A stretch of DNA of 64,000 bases, taken from NCBI RefSeq assembly GCF_015694525.1, contig NZ_JADQDM010000014.1, forward strand, positions 1 through 64,000, read 5' to 3'. This document shows, piece after piece, positions 1-8,826 of the stretch (its first letter is position 1; every line of letters starts with the position of its first letter). This stretch comes from Hymenobacter ruricola (GTDB taxonomy: Bacteria > Bacteroidota > Bacteroidia > Cytophagales > Hymenobacteraceae). The notes beneath the pieces are model-generated. The model saw only the letters and a list, made by a program, of their open reading frames with translations, was not told the DNA's origin and made no database searches. The position numbers and the translations under genes were made by a program.

Positions 1-77
<77 letters not shown>

Positions 78-147
78 GCGATGAACTAGCTGTTGGAACG
101 GGGGCGTTGCACGATGCTAGAGCTAGGACTAGTATTAGAATTTATGC

Positions 148-573
148 CACAATGCAACTTTAACCTTTTGCAACTTTGCAACCAACTTTTTATAGACTCC
201 AGCCTTATGAGTTAGTATCAGCATTTGGATAATCCTGCCACACTGCACCATTACACCTTTGCCACTATACAACTTATATGAGTGCAAAGTCCAGTATTCC
301 TACATTTCTAATTACTGCACCAATACACCAAAACAACTTTGCAACTTTACCACATATAACATCCATAAAAACTTTGCCATAAAGTTGCTTTGCAACAACG
401 CAACTTATTACCTTCGCCACATTACAACTAAACAACACTGTCACATACAATCTTTGTTGTTTTGCAACTTTGCAACTACACAACTTTCAACTGTTGCAAC
501 AACGCAACTTTATTGCGTTACACCATTACAGCTAAGTGGCCATGCCACAATGCCACTTTGCAACTAACTATCT
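148..573. repeat. Iteron-like TTGCAAC repeats upstream of parA
   Basis: This AT-rich stretch is built from TTGCAAC/GCAACTT units. The 15-mer TTGCAACTTTGCAAC occurs exactly at 168-182 and 462-476. The 17-mer TTGCAACAACGCAACTT occurs exactly at 390-406 and 494-510. Partial copies lie near 154, 334 and 555. An inverted pair AAGTTGC/GCAACTT spans 382-406. The position just before a ParA gene suggests a centromere-like partition site or replication iterons; that role is inferred. The short frames across it are low-complexity and not believed to be genes. Confidence 0.75.
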
Positions 574-601
574 AACGACTCCAAATCTTCTGGCTTTCCG
601 C

Positions 602-1387
602 ATGAATCAACCCCACGTACTCGCATTCGCCACCCAGAAGGGAGGCGCTGGTAAGTCGACCATCGGCACGCACATGGCCTCGGCGCTGTGCTACTACTAT
701 GGCTACAAGGTGGCCATGGTGGACTGCGACTACCCGCAGAACTCCCTCCACGCCTACCGCCTCGAAGAGCAGAACCGGCTGCAGTCGGAAGCCCCGTTTC
801 AGGCCCGCCTGCTGAAGCAGGGCATCCCGCCGTACCCAGTCATCATTTCCAGCGTGGAGAAGGCGGTCAGTTCTATCGAAGGGTTGTTTGAGCAGGATTA
901 CGATTTCATCCTGGTGGATACGCCCGGTACGGTGAACGTGGTGGGGCTCCCGGAACTGCTCCGGCTGGTGGATTACATCTTCCTGCCAATCGAGCCGGAC
1001 AAGGGCTCGATTGCCTCCACCATGTCCTACATGGGCATCCTGGGTCAGTTTGTGCAGGCCCGCGACGAGGACTCGAACCTGTTGGGCTTCTACGCCTTCT
1101 GGAACAAGTTTGTAAAGTCCGAGAAAAAAGGGATTTATGACAAGACGGAAGAGCTGTTTCAGGAGAAAGGCCTGCCCTTGCTTAAGAGCCGGGTGGAGCT
1201 GCTGATGACCTACAAGGAAAATCGCTCCACGATGTTTCCGCTGCCCGAGCGTGACCTCAACCGCCTTGGCCTGGGTCAGCTTATTCAGGAAATCCTGACC
1301 CTCGTGGTGGGGGAGGGGGCGGTCACGCCCTCGGGTAAAACCATTTCGTTTACGGCCCCGGCCGTCGAATCAGCTCCCGGCGCGTAG
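602..1387 (+). CDS. parA: ParA-family partition ATPase (TraA-like)
   Basis: The 261-residue product is a cytoplasmic ParA/Soj-type ATPase expected to segregate plasmid DNA; in Bacteroidota conjugative elements the similar TraA protein heads the transfer region. The deviant Walker A motif KGGAGKST lies at residues 13-20, and the Walker B region FILVDTPG near residue 100. The ATG at 602 is chosen because the ATPase fold begins at once after it; an in-frame ATG at 536 would add 22 low-complexity residues encoded by the repeat region. The gene is followed after 61 bases by a probable partner gene. There is no N-terminal HTH domain, so any autoregulation would need that partner. Confidence 0.9.
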   Translation: MNQPHVLAFATQKGGAGKSTIGTHMASALCYYYGYKVAMVDCDYPQNSLHAYRLEEQNRLQSEAPFQARLLKQGIPPYPVIISSVEKAVSSIEGLFEQDYDFILVDTPGTVNVVGLPELLRLVDYIFLPIEPDKGSIASTMSYMGILGQFVQARDEDSNLLGFYAFWNKFVKSEKKGIYDKTEELFQEKGLPLLKSRVELLMTYKENRSTMFPLPERDLNRLGLGQLIQEILTLVVGEGAVTPSGKTISFTAPAVESAPGA

Positions 1388-1448
1388 CCCTACGGCTCAT
1401 CAGCCGCTGCTTTTCCTCTCAAATTTCAAGCCTGCATCCTCCTTCGTC

Positions 1449-2144
1449 ATGGCCAAAGCCTCCACTAAGAAACCCAAACTCACCCCGGAAGAACAAATGG
1501 CCGAGCTGGCCCGCCTGACGGGCTCCGTCGCGGCCATCAGCCACATGGGTACCAGTCAGCCTTTCGTACTGCCGACCCCGGCCCCGGAGACTACGCCGGC
1601 GGCTACGGCCCTGGAGCCGGCCCCGGTGCCCGTCGAAGCCGCGCCCCCGGTACCAGCAGCAGAACCGGAACCGTCGGCGCCGGTCGCACCTGTTGCCGCT
1701 ACGGAGCCCGCGCCTCAGTTAGCTGCGGCTCCCGAGCCAGCCGCCATTGCAGCACCAGTAGAACCAAAGGGAGAAAAAGTATCTGCCGTGGCGGCACCGG
1801 CACCGCCGGCCGCTCCGGCGGCTGAGTTACCCGTTGCAGACGACCAAGAAGAAGAAGCGGTGGAAGCGGAGGCTACGCCGACGCCAGCTGCCACGGGGGA
1901 CGGCAAGGATAAGCTGGACCTGACTTCCCTCTTTGCCGATTCGGCGGAGAAGAAGACCTTTCAGATTCGCATCACGGCCAGCCACCAGCAGTTTTTCCAA
2001 CAGATGGGCTTGCTGCTGGGTGGGGGAGCTTCCTCGACCGATGTGATTCACAACATCCTCTCCCAGTTCAAGGCCGCAAACGAGGTCCAGATTCAGAAAG
2101 CGTTTCAGCGGCAGCTGCGCCAGATGATGTCGCCCAAGAAGTAA
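1449..2144 (+). CDS. ParA-partner protein, Pro/Ala-rich with DUF3408-like C-terminus
   Basis: The 231-residue product begins with a basic segment, continues with a long low-complexity Pro/Ala/Glu linker (about residues 35-150), and ends in a compact folded part (about 155-231) with KTFQIRITASHQQFF and STDVIHNILSQF. That end resembles the DNA-binding ribbon-helix-helix/DUF3408 proteins (TraB/TraC) that follow the ParA-like gene in CTnDOT-type elements. Its position behind parA suggests the site-binding partner of the partition system. The family assignment is weak and rests on the C-terminal pattern and the context. An identical strand of GC-rich codons dominates the linker. Confidence 0.6.
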   Translation: MAKASTKKPKLTPEEQMAELARLTGSVAAISHMGTSQPFVLPTPAPETTPAATALEPAPVPVEAAPPVPAAEPEPSAPVAPVAATEPAPQLAAAPEPAAIAAPVEPKGEKVSAVAAPAPPAAPAAELPVADDQEEEAVEAEATPTPAATGDGKDKLDLTSLFADSAEKKTFQIRITASHQQFFQQMGLLLGGGASSTDVIHNILSQFKAANEVQIQKAFQRQLRQMMSPKK

Positions 2145-2318
2145 GCGTTTCCGTTAGCGGCTATTCCGCTGGCCCGGCCTGATTAAAAGGCTGGTCGGCT
2201 CAAGTTCACTATATCAAATTCTCCTCTCCGCTGCCGGCCCACCTGGGCAGGGTAGGGGAGGGGCCCTGTTCTCTACCAGCAATGCGTACCAGCAGTACTT
2301 CCTTTTACAGCCCCCAAG

Positions 2319-4184
2319 GTGCGTCGAAGCAACGTGGCGGGCGGTAAGCGTTTGACCGTGATGGCCCTGCTGCTGGCCAGTACGGTAGCCGGTGCCACCT
2401 GTTTGGCGGCCGAGAATAACCTGGCCTCGCCTGGGGACAGTGCTACCGTTGACTCGCTGCGCGAAGTGGCCCGGCGGCGGCTGCCGGATTCGGTCCGGTT
2501 TCAGACGCTGCGCGCGCTGAGCGACGCGCTGTTTGCCCAGGATGAGCCGGAGGCCCGCCGGGTAGGGGAGCAGGCCGTGCAGCTGGCCCGCCATCGACGG
2601 GACTGGCCGGGCGTGGCCGATGCCCTGTACCAGTTGGTGGTGAACTGTGAGCGGGCAGCCGACTACGTGGCCGCCATGCAGTACAGCCAGGAGGGTGCCG
2701 GCGTGGCCAAGGTGCACCAATTGCCCGACGAGTGGCGCTTCACCCAATGCATGGGGCTGGTAGCGGTCGATACTAAAGATGTGAAAGCAGGCCTGAAATA
2801 CATGCGGCAGGCTTACCAGCAGCAAGGAGCCGTGGGTAACGTTCCACCCCGGGAACGGGGCGGGCTGCTGCTCAACCTGGCCAACACCTTTCTGGTCATG
2901 CAGCGCTACGACTCGGTGCTGCACTACGCTACCCGGGCCCTGCCCTACATGCAGCGCGCCAGGGATGCCCGCGGCCTGGGCTACGTGTACCAGTTTCGGG
3001 GCGAGGTGTACGCCATGATTCAACCCCAAAGCAGGGCTACGCTGGATTCAGCGGCCACGAATATGAACCGGGCCCTGCGCATTATGCAACGCCACGGGTT
3101 TCGGCCCCAGATAGCCAGCTCGGCGCTGGCCCTGGCCCGCGTGTACCGGCTGCAAGGGCTGCCGGCCGTCTCGCAGCGCATGGCGGAACTGGCGCTCGCC
3201 CTGGCCCGCGAGCTGAAAATGCCCGACTACGAAGCCGACGCGCTGGCTAGCCTCGCCTGGGCGCACGCCGACCAGGGCCGGATGCGGCGCTCCTTCGACC
3301 TAGACAACCGGGCCCAGGACCTGCGCGATTCTCTGTTCAACGGCGACAAGGCGCAGGCCCTGGCCCAGCTGCAGGTGCGCTACGACGTGAAACTGCTCAC
3401 TGAGCAGAAGCGGGCCGCCGAGTTTGAGCAGCGCAGCCAGCGGGCGCAGCTGCACTCGCTGTGGCTGCTGCTGGGCGGGCTCACGACCACCATCGGGGTG
3501 GGCAGCTGGCTGTACTGGCGGCTGCGGCGGCAGAAAGCGCTGCTGGCCGTAGCCAACCAAGCCAACTGCCGGTCCGTGGCCGAAAAGGAGGTGCTGCTGC
3601 AGGAAATCCACCACCGCGTAAAAAACAATCTGCAGCTGGTGAGTGGCCTGCTGGGCTGGCAGGCCAGCACCCTGCCTGAACCCACCCTGGTGGCCGCGCT
3701 GGATGCCAGCCGGGTAAGAATTCAGAGCATGGCTTTAGTCCATGAATTCTTATATCAAGCCGATAATCTGGCCGAAGTACGCATGGACCAGTACCTGCGC
3801 GAACTGCTTGATTCTCTGAAAACGGCGCTTACTACGCCCGAACAAACCATCCAGTTGAGTACGGACCTGGCCCCGGTAATCATGAGCCCCAAAGAGGCCA
3901 GCACGCTGGGCCTTGTGGTCAACGAAATAGTGACCAATGCGTACAAGCACGCTTTTCAGGGCCTTGCCCAGGGCCATCTGCACGTTTCCTTCGCCAGCCG
4001 CCCCACCGGCTTTCAGCTCGTTATCGCCGATGACGGGGCCGGTATGCCGGCCGGGGACGCGCCGGCGAAAGCCCACTCCCTGGGTATGCAGCTGGTCCGC
4101 ACGCTCACCAAACAGCTGAAAGCGAAGCTGTCGGTGACCCGTTCCTTTCCCACGGGCACGCAGATAGAGGTTACTCGTGAATGA
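2319..4184 (+). CDS. TPR sensor histidine kinase, HisKA_2 family
   Basis: The 621-residue kinase has an N-terminal secretion signal (hydrophobic stretch about residues 12-30), a periplasmic region of TPR-like helices (about 50-350), one membrane span near 378-398 (WLLLGGLTTTIGVGSWLYW), a HisKA_2 dimerisation box with EIHHRVKNNLQL (histidines 431 and 432) and a C-terminal HATPase domain with NEIVTNAYKHAF and DDGAGMP. It would phosphorylate the LytTR regulator encoded next, whose longest frame overlaps this stop as ATGA. The start is a GTG at 2319; an ATG at 2361 would shorten the signal region. The sensed stimulus is unknown. Confidence 0.88.
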   Translation: MRRSNVAGGKRLTVMALLLASTVAGATCLAAENNLASPGDSATVDSLREVARRRLPDSVRFQTLRALSDALFAQDEPEARRVGEQAVQLARHRRDWPGVADALYQLVVNCERAADYVAAMQYSQEGAGVAKVHQLPDEWRFTQCMGLVAVDTKDVKAGLKYMRQAYQQQGAVGNVPPRERGGLLLNLANTFLVMQRYDSVLHYATRALPYMQRARDARGLGYVYQFRGEVYAMIQPQSRATLDSAATNMNRALRIMQRHGFRPQIASSALALARVYRLQGLPAVSQRMAELALALARELKMPDYEADALASLAWAHADQGRMRRSFDLDNRAQDLRDSLFNGDKAQALAQLQVRYDVKLLTEQKRAAEFEQRSQRAQLHSLWLLLGGLTTTIGVGSWLYWRLRRQKALLAVANQANCRSVAEKEVLLQEIHHRVKNNLQLVSGLLGWQASTLPEPTLVAALDASRVRIQSMALVHEFLYQADNLAEVRMDQYLRELLDSLKTALTTPEQTIQLSTDLAPVIMSPKEASTLGLVVNEIVTNAYKHAFQGLAQGHLHVSFASRPTGFQLVIADDGAGMPAGDAPAKAHSLGMQLVRTLTKQLKAKLSVTRSFPTGTQIEVTRE

Positions 4185-4216
4185 CGAGCCTACCGGCGTG
4201 TTCCTTATCCCACCCT

Positions 4217-4981
4217 ATGTCTACCATTCTCATAGTTGAAGATGAATTGCTTATAGCCGCTGAGATAGAACGCACGCTGGTTCGTCTCGGCCACACTCCA
4301 CTCGAACCCGTCGACAACAGCGATGAGGCCCTGCGCGTGCTGGCCACGCAGCCCGTGGAGTTGGTGCTGATGGACATCAACATTGCCGGCGACTGTGACG
4401 GCATCGCGGCCGCCTTGCTTATTCGCCGACAGTTTGCCGTCCCGGTGGTGTTCCTTACGGCCCGCTCCGACGCCGACACCCTGAACCGCGCCAAGCTGGC
4501 CCAGCCCTACGGCTACCTGGTCAAGCCCTTCACCGATGATTCGCTGCGGGTGCAGGTCGAGCTGGCCCTTTACAATGCCTATCAGGCCGGCCCCACCGGC
4601 CCCGTCCTGGACACCGCCAATGCCGCCGACACGGAGGTGTTGGGAGCGGCCGAGCGCTGCCCCAAGTTCAAGGACTACCTGTTTGTGCGCAAGGGCTCCG
4701 GCCACGTTAAGGTGCTGCTCGCCGATATTCTCTATTTCGAAGCCCTGCAGAATTTCGTGCGGATGCACACGGTGCGGGAAAAGTTCGTGTTCGATTCCAC
4801 GATGAAGGAGCTGGAGCAGAAGCTGCCTGACCAATTCTTTAAAACCCACCGCTCCTATATCGTGAATCTGGACCGTGTACAGGCTTATGAGGAGAGTAGC
4901 GTTTTGCTCGGCGAGGACTACGTGCCCGTCAGCCGTTCATCCAAGGACGAATTGAAAAACCGCATTCATCTGGTGGGGTAG
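4217..4981 (+). CDS. LytTR-family response regulator
   Basis: The 254-residue protein has a receiver domain at the N-terminus (STILIVEDE, phosphoacceptor Asp in LVLMDINIAG, Lys in YLVKPF) and a LytTR DNA-binding domain at the C-terminus (YFEALQNFVRMH, FFKTHRSYIVNL). The ATG at 4217 starts directly at the receiver fold. An upstream in-frame ATG at 4181 overlaps the kinase stop codon as ATGA and would add 12 residues; this overlap suggests translational coupling, so either start is possible. It is the partner of the TPR histidine kinase before it. Target promoters are not evident. Confidence 0.9.
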   Translation: MSTILIVEDELLIAAEIERTLVRLGHTPLEPVDNSDEALRVLATQPVELVLMDINIAGDCDGIAAALLIRRQFAVPVVFLTARSDADTLNRAKLAQPYGYLVKPFTDDSLRVQVELALYNAYQAGPTGPVLDTANAADTEVLGAAERCPKFKDYLFVRKGSGHVKVLLADILYFEALQNFVRMHTVREKFVFDSTMKELEQKLPDQFFKTHRSYIVNLDRVQAYEESSVLLGEDYVPVSRSSKDELKNRIHLVG

Positions 4982-5255
4982 CCTAATGCCCGCTATTAAT
5001 GATTAGCATTCAGGCGACAAAATCCACCGTAGCGGTTGCAGAACCCGCAGCCAAGTCTCTCGAATCGGTTGTTTGCACTCCCAACCGTCCGGAAAGGCTA
5101 GGCTGACAGGCCATTGGAAGAGCAGAGCGTCAACCTGCAGCTTGCGGGCCTTAGGGGCAGTATTTCGTTTTTGGGCCTGCCTCGTTCAGCCGTTTCGCGG
5201 AGCCGGCTGTTACAGGGCTGTACGTTCTTTTTCACCCGTTTTCATTCTTCCGTTT

Positions 5256-6188
5256 ATGGATTTGCATTTTGTCCGCCGCGGCACCGGCCGCCCCCTGTTA
5301 CTGGTTCACGGCATCGGCGGCAGCTGGCGGTCCTGGAACACCATCATCGACGCGCTGGCCGCCGAGCGCGACGTTATCGCCGTGGACTTGCCCGGCCACG
5401 GCGAAACCCCCAAGATGACCGGCGAAAACTCCATCGCCACCTTAGCCGACGCGGTGACGTCCTTTCTCACTCAACATGACCTGCTCGGGATTGATGCCGT
5501 GGGCAGTTCGATGGGCGCGCGGCTGGTGCTGGAATTAGCCCGGCGCGGCGGTGTACTCGGCGCCGTGGTTTCGCTGGACCCGGGCGGATTTTGGCAGGGC
5601 TGGCAGATTCCTTTTTTCTACCACTCGGTGGACCTGTCGGTGAAGCTGGTGAAGGCCCTGCAGCCGGTGATGCCCGCCCTGGCCGGCTCGGCGGTGGGCC
5701 GCACGGTGTTGCTCCCGCAGTTTTCGGCCCGCCCCTGGGCCGTAGATTCGCAGCAGGCCATCGACGAGATGTACACCTTCGCCCACTCGCCGGCCTTTGA
5801 CGAATTGCTCGACCAATTGGCGCACGGCGAAGTGCAGCAGCCCGCACCCAAGGGCAGCATCCCCGGGCCGCTGGTCATTGGCTGGGGCCGGCAGGACCGG
5901 GTGTGCCTGCCGAGCCAGTCGACGCTGGCGCTGGCGAAGTTCCCGGATGCGCGCCTGTACTGGTTCGAGCACTGCGGCCACTTCCCACAGTGGGACCAGC
6001 CCGCCGAAGCCACGCGCCTGATTCTGGCCGCCACCAGCCGCCAGCCCTTCACCGATGAATCCATTGCTTTGTCAAAATCAGCAGTGGCGGCACCGACTTT
6101 GCCGAAGGCGGCCGTCGTGGCAGCCGCACTGGCGCTGCTAGCCGGTGGCCTCTGGCTGCTCTCGTCGCGGGGAAAGCGGGGGCGTTAG
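5256..6188 (+). CDS. Alpha/beta hydrolase with C-terminal membrane anchor
   Basis: The 310-residue product has the alpha/beta-hydrolase layout: oxyanion region VHGIGGSW, a DLPGHGET segment, nucleophile elbow GSSMG, and a catalytic His in FEHCGHFPQWDQP. A hydrophobic segment near the C-terminus (VAAALALLAGGLWLL) followed by basic residues could anchor it to the membrane. The ATG at 5256 starts the fold; a frame extending 61 codons upstream reads as non-conserved sequence. It stands alone between the regulator and the convergent cytochrome gene, with a hairpin terminator behind it. The substrate cannot be told from sequence. Confidence 0.85.
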   Translation: MDLHFVRRGTGRPLLLVHGIGGSWRSWNTIIDALAAERDVIAVDLPGHGETPKMTGENSIATLADAVTSFLTQHDLLGIDAVGSSMGARLVLELARRGGVLGAVVSLDPGGFWQGWQIPFFYHSVDLSVKLVKALQPVMPALAGSAVGRTVLLPQFSARPWAVDSQQAIDEMYTFAHSPAFDELLDQLAHGEVQQPAPKGSIPGPLVIGWGRQDRVCLPSQSTLALAKFPDARLYWFEHCGHFPQWDQPAEATRLILAATSRQPFTDESIALSKSAVAAPTLPKAAVVAAALALLAGGLWLLSSRGKRGR

Positions 6189-6242
6189 CCCGGCGAGCAC
6201 CCCGACGTAAGCACGATGGCTGCCCGGGTTCCCAGGCATAAT

Positions 6243-6280
6243 AAAGCCCCGGCCCTGTATCAGGGCCGGGGCTTTCGTTT
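6243..6280 (+). terminator. Strong hairpin terminator
   Basis: The arms AAAGCCCCGGCCCT and AGGGCCGGGGCTTT are perfectly complementary around a short loop and are followed by a T-rich run (CGTTTT). It lies 55 bases after the hydrolase stop and could also serve the convergent cytochrome gene from the other strand. Confidence 0.85.
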
Positions 6281-6419
6281 TCAATTACGTACTCGCTTAG
6301 CTGCTCTGGGCACCGCGTACCTCTCTGTTAGTGACAAAGACAATCAGGTCGCGGCTAAGCTTGTCCTGCCCGGTGATAAAAAGGCCGTGCGGGACGCCGC
6401 AGCTAATGCAAGGAGCTTA

Positions 6420-8021
6420 TTACTTGCTGTCGGTGTCCAGGCTATTCAAGTAGGCCACTAGCGCGGTACGCTCGGCCGGGGTTACGGCGTAGAACGGGTG
6501 CGGCGCGGTCTTGCCCCGCTTGGGATTTAGCAGCTCGTCGAGGCTGTGCACGGAATCGTCGTGCAGAAACACGGGCTTGCGGGCCAGGTCCAGCAGCAGG
6601 GGCAGCGCGTTGCCGCGAATGCCGCCGCCGGGGCTGGCATCCACTACCACCATTTTGTCATCGAACGTGCCGGGGGCATTCTGAATGGGGGTGAGCGGGG
6701 CCTGCCGCTGGGCCAGCACCTTGGGCGCGTAGCCGGGCCAGATGACTTTCATCGGCACCAGCTTGGACTGGACGGCCACGCCCTGGTTGGTGTTGTGGCA
6801 GGACGTACAGTTTTGCGAAATGAACAGCGCCCGGCCGCTGGCTACCTGCGCGGCATTGCGCACCACGCCCTTGGGCGCTTGCAGGCTCGACACGTAGGCG
6901 TTCAGGTCGCGCAGCTTCTGCTCGTCCACGCGCTTGCCGGTGGGCGTGGGCGGGTCGCCGGCTTTGCCCTGCATATGGGCCGTGACGAAGGGGTAGCCGG
7001 TGACGCCCGTGGCGGCCAGCACCTTGGCGTAGCCGGCCACAATGGAGTCGCCGCCCGCCGCGCCCAAGGCGTGCATGAACTGCCGCCCGCCGGGCGAGAG
7101 CAGGTTGCTCTGGTCGAACAGGGCCGTGTAGACCGTGTTGTTGAAGTCATCCAGCTGGTCGTTCTGGCCCGACGAGCCGTAGGGCGCGGCCAAATCCTGC
7201 CGGAAGAAGGGCGTGATGTGCACGGAGTTGCCGTTACCGTCGGGCGAGTCGTCGAAGGTGCCCACGGGGTAGAACTTCGGGTTACTTAAGTAGGCATCCA
7301 CCTCGGCTTCGGTCGATTTGGCCGTCAGGCCCTTCGGGGCGCGGCCGATGGTGCTGCCATCGGGCTGCTGCAGCTGCAAGGTGGGAAACAGGGCGCGCGA
7401 GTTGGCGGCCGTGGCCAGCAGCTTGCCCACGTTCAGGCCGTGCGGCGTGGGGCCGTCGATGCGCTTGCCAATCGTGCCTTTGCCCGTCAGCTCGTACATC
7501 GACTTATCGGTGATGGCGTGGCACAGCGCGCAGGTCACGCCCACCTTGCCGCCCTTGGGCACCATGCCGATGACGGCGTTGGCCTTTACCAGCGCATCCA
7601 GCGTGGCGGGGTCGTTGAGCTTGGGGGCTTTGGCGGGCGAATGGTCGGTTTTTAGCTCGCTGGCGAAGGCCGCTTTCAAGTCGGCCGGCATGGCGTCCAC
7701 GTCGAAGCTGACCCCGGCTTTCAGCGCATCGAGCACCGTGAGCTTGGCGGCTTTCATGCCCTGGGGCATCCGCACGGCATCGGTCCAGAAGCCCTCGTCG
7801 CCGAAGGTTTCGTTGCGGTACACGTCGCGGCCAACCTCAGCATTGCCGGTGCGCAGCGCCACGGGCGTGGCCCCGGTGCCGGCGGTGTCCGTCGCCGCTT
7901 GGGTGGTGGAAGTTTCGGTACTCGTCTTGGTATCGGAACCGCCCTGGCAGGCGGCCGCCGCCACCACGGCAAGGCCCGAAACAAGAAGGGCGGGCACGCG
8001 GAAGTGGTGCAGGTTGGCCAT
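6420..8021 (-). CDS. Di-heme c-type cytochrome lipoprotein
   Basis: The 533-residue protein carries a lipoprotein signal ending in VVAAAAC, so it should be anchored outside the cytoplasmic membrane. Two covalent heme sites are visible: CALCH (Cys164, Cys167, His168) and CTSCH (Cys405, Cys408, His409). The size and paired c-type domains resemble di-heme cytochromes and cytochrome c peroxidase-like proteins, but the exact reaction is not clear. It lies 75 bases downstream of the ECF sigma factor on the same strand, suggesting joint expression. Confidence 0.85.
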   Translation of the reverse strand: MANLHHFRVPALLVSGLAVVAAAACQGGSDTKTSTETSTTQAATDTAGTGATPVALRTGNAEVGRDVYRNETFGDEGFWTDAVRMPQGMKAAKLTVLDALKAGVSFDVDAMPADLKAAFASELKTDHSPAKAPKLNDPATLDALVKANAVIGMVPKGGKVGVTCALCHAITDKSMYELTGKGTIGKRIDGPTPHGLNVGKLLATAANSRALFPTLQLQQPDGSTIGRAPKGLTAKSTEAEVDAYLSNPKFYPVGTFDDSPDGNGNSVHITPFFRQDLAAPYGSSGQNDQLDDFNNTVYTALFDQSNLLSPGGRQFMHALGAAGGDSIVAGYAKVLAATGVTGYPFVTAHMQGKAGDPPTPTGKRVDEQKLRDLNAYVSSLQAPKGVVRNAAQVASGRALFISQNCTSCHNTNQGVAVQSKLVPMKVIWPGYAPKVLAQRQAPLTPIQNAPGTFDDKMVVVDASPGGGIRGNALPLLLDLARKPVFLHDDSVHSLDELLNPKRGKTAPHPFYAVTPAERTALVAYLNSLDTDSK

Positions 8022-8096
8022 CAGGTCAGGAGTTAAGGTAAAAATGAGAGATGAAACAGGTTAATTAGGAAGATGCTGCTTAGGTAGGCGCTGCCC

Positions 8097-8684
8097 CTAG
8101 CGGGCCATGCGGGAGAGCACGGCCAAAGCGGCGCGCGCCCGGGTTTTCACGGTGGCCAGTGGAATGGCCAGCTGCTCGGCCGTCTCGGCCTGGGTGCAGC
8201 CGCCGAAATAGAGCAGGTCCATGACTTCCCGCTGCCGGGGCTTTAGTTGCACGATGAGCTCGCGCACGCCAATGTGCTCGGGATAAAAGGCCGTGGGAGC
8301 CGGGCTATAGTGTGCTCCGGCAGCCTCCAGCGACGGATTGCCGCGGTGAAAGCGATGGCGCGGACTGCGCAGGGCATCAATGGCCTGGTTGCAGCATACG
8401 CGCACCATCCAGGTAAACAGACGGCCCCGCGTGGCCTCGTAGCTGCCAATGCTGAGCCAGACCTTGAGCAAGCCTTCCTGCAGCACGTCCTGGGCCATCG
8501 CCTCGTCCTGCACCACCCGCAGAATGACGGTGAACAGATTCCGGGCGTACTGCTCGTACAACTGCCCCAGAGCGCGCTCGTCCCGGGCCAGCAGGCGCTG
8601 CACCAGCTCATGCTCGGCCGGGGCCGGGAGTAAAGCCACGGGGCTAGGTAGCGAAGTAGTAGTTTGGGGCATATAAGCTGGCAA
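8097..8684 (-). CDS. ECF-type RNA polymerase sigma factor
   Basis: The 195-residue protein has the two sigma-70 segments of extracytoplasmic-function factors: region 2 around QLYEQYARNLFTVILRVV and QDVLQEGLLKVW, and region 4 with RQREVMDLLYFGGCTQAETA and LAIPLATVKTRARAAL. It would redirect RNA polymerase to a small regulon. No anti-sigma gene is adjacent, which is unusual for SigK-like factors; the downstream neighbour is the di-heme cytochrome, a possible target or partner. The start at 8684 is the first ATG; another Met four codons on is possible. Confidence 0.9.
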   Translation of the reverse strand: MPAYMPQTTTSLPSPVALLPAPAEHELVQRLLARDERALGQLYEQYARNLFTVILRVVQDEAMAQDVLQEGLLKVWLSIGSYEATRGRLFTWMVRVCCNQAIDALRSPRHRFHRGNPSLEAAGAHYSPAPTAFYPEHIGVRELIVQLKPRQREVMDLLYFGGCTQAETAEQLAIPLATVKTRARAALAVLSRMAR

Positions 8685-8826
8685 AGCATAGCTGCGCCAC
8701 GAATGCGGCCCGACACCCGCTTATACGGCCGATAAGTAAGCAGTGTTTATCCACCGTGACGAAGTGGCCTTTTAGCGGGACGAACAGCAATATTTCTTAA
8801 GCAGTTGGCCCAGCCAATAGCTGTAC

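Noticed and set aside
259..567. Open frame across the iteron-like repeats
   Set aside because: Low-complexity Thr/Cys/Asn/Leu sequence produced by the repeat units; no fold and no conservation signal.
6216..6461. 81-codon + strand frame behind the hydrolase
   Set aside because: It runs through the terminator hairpin and into the antisense of the cytochrome gene.
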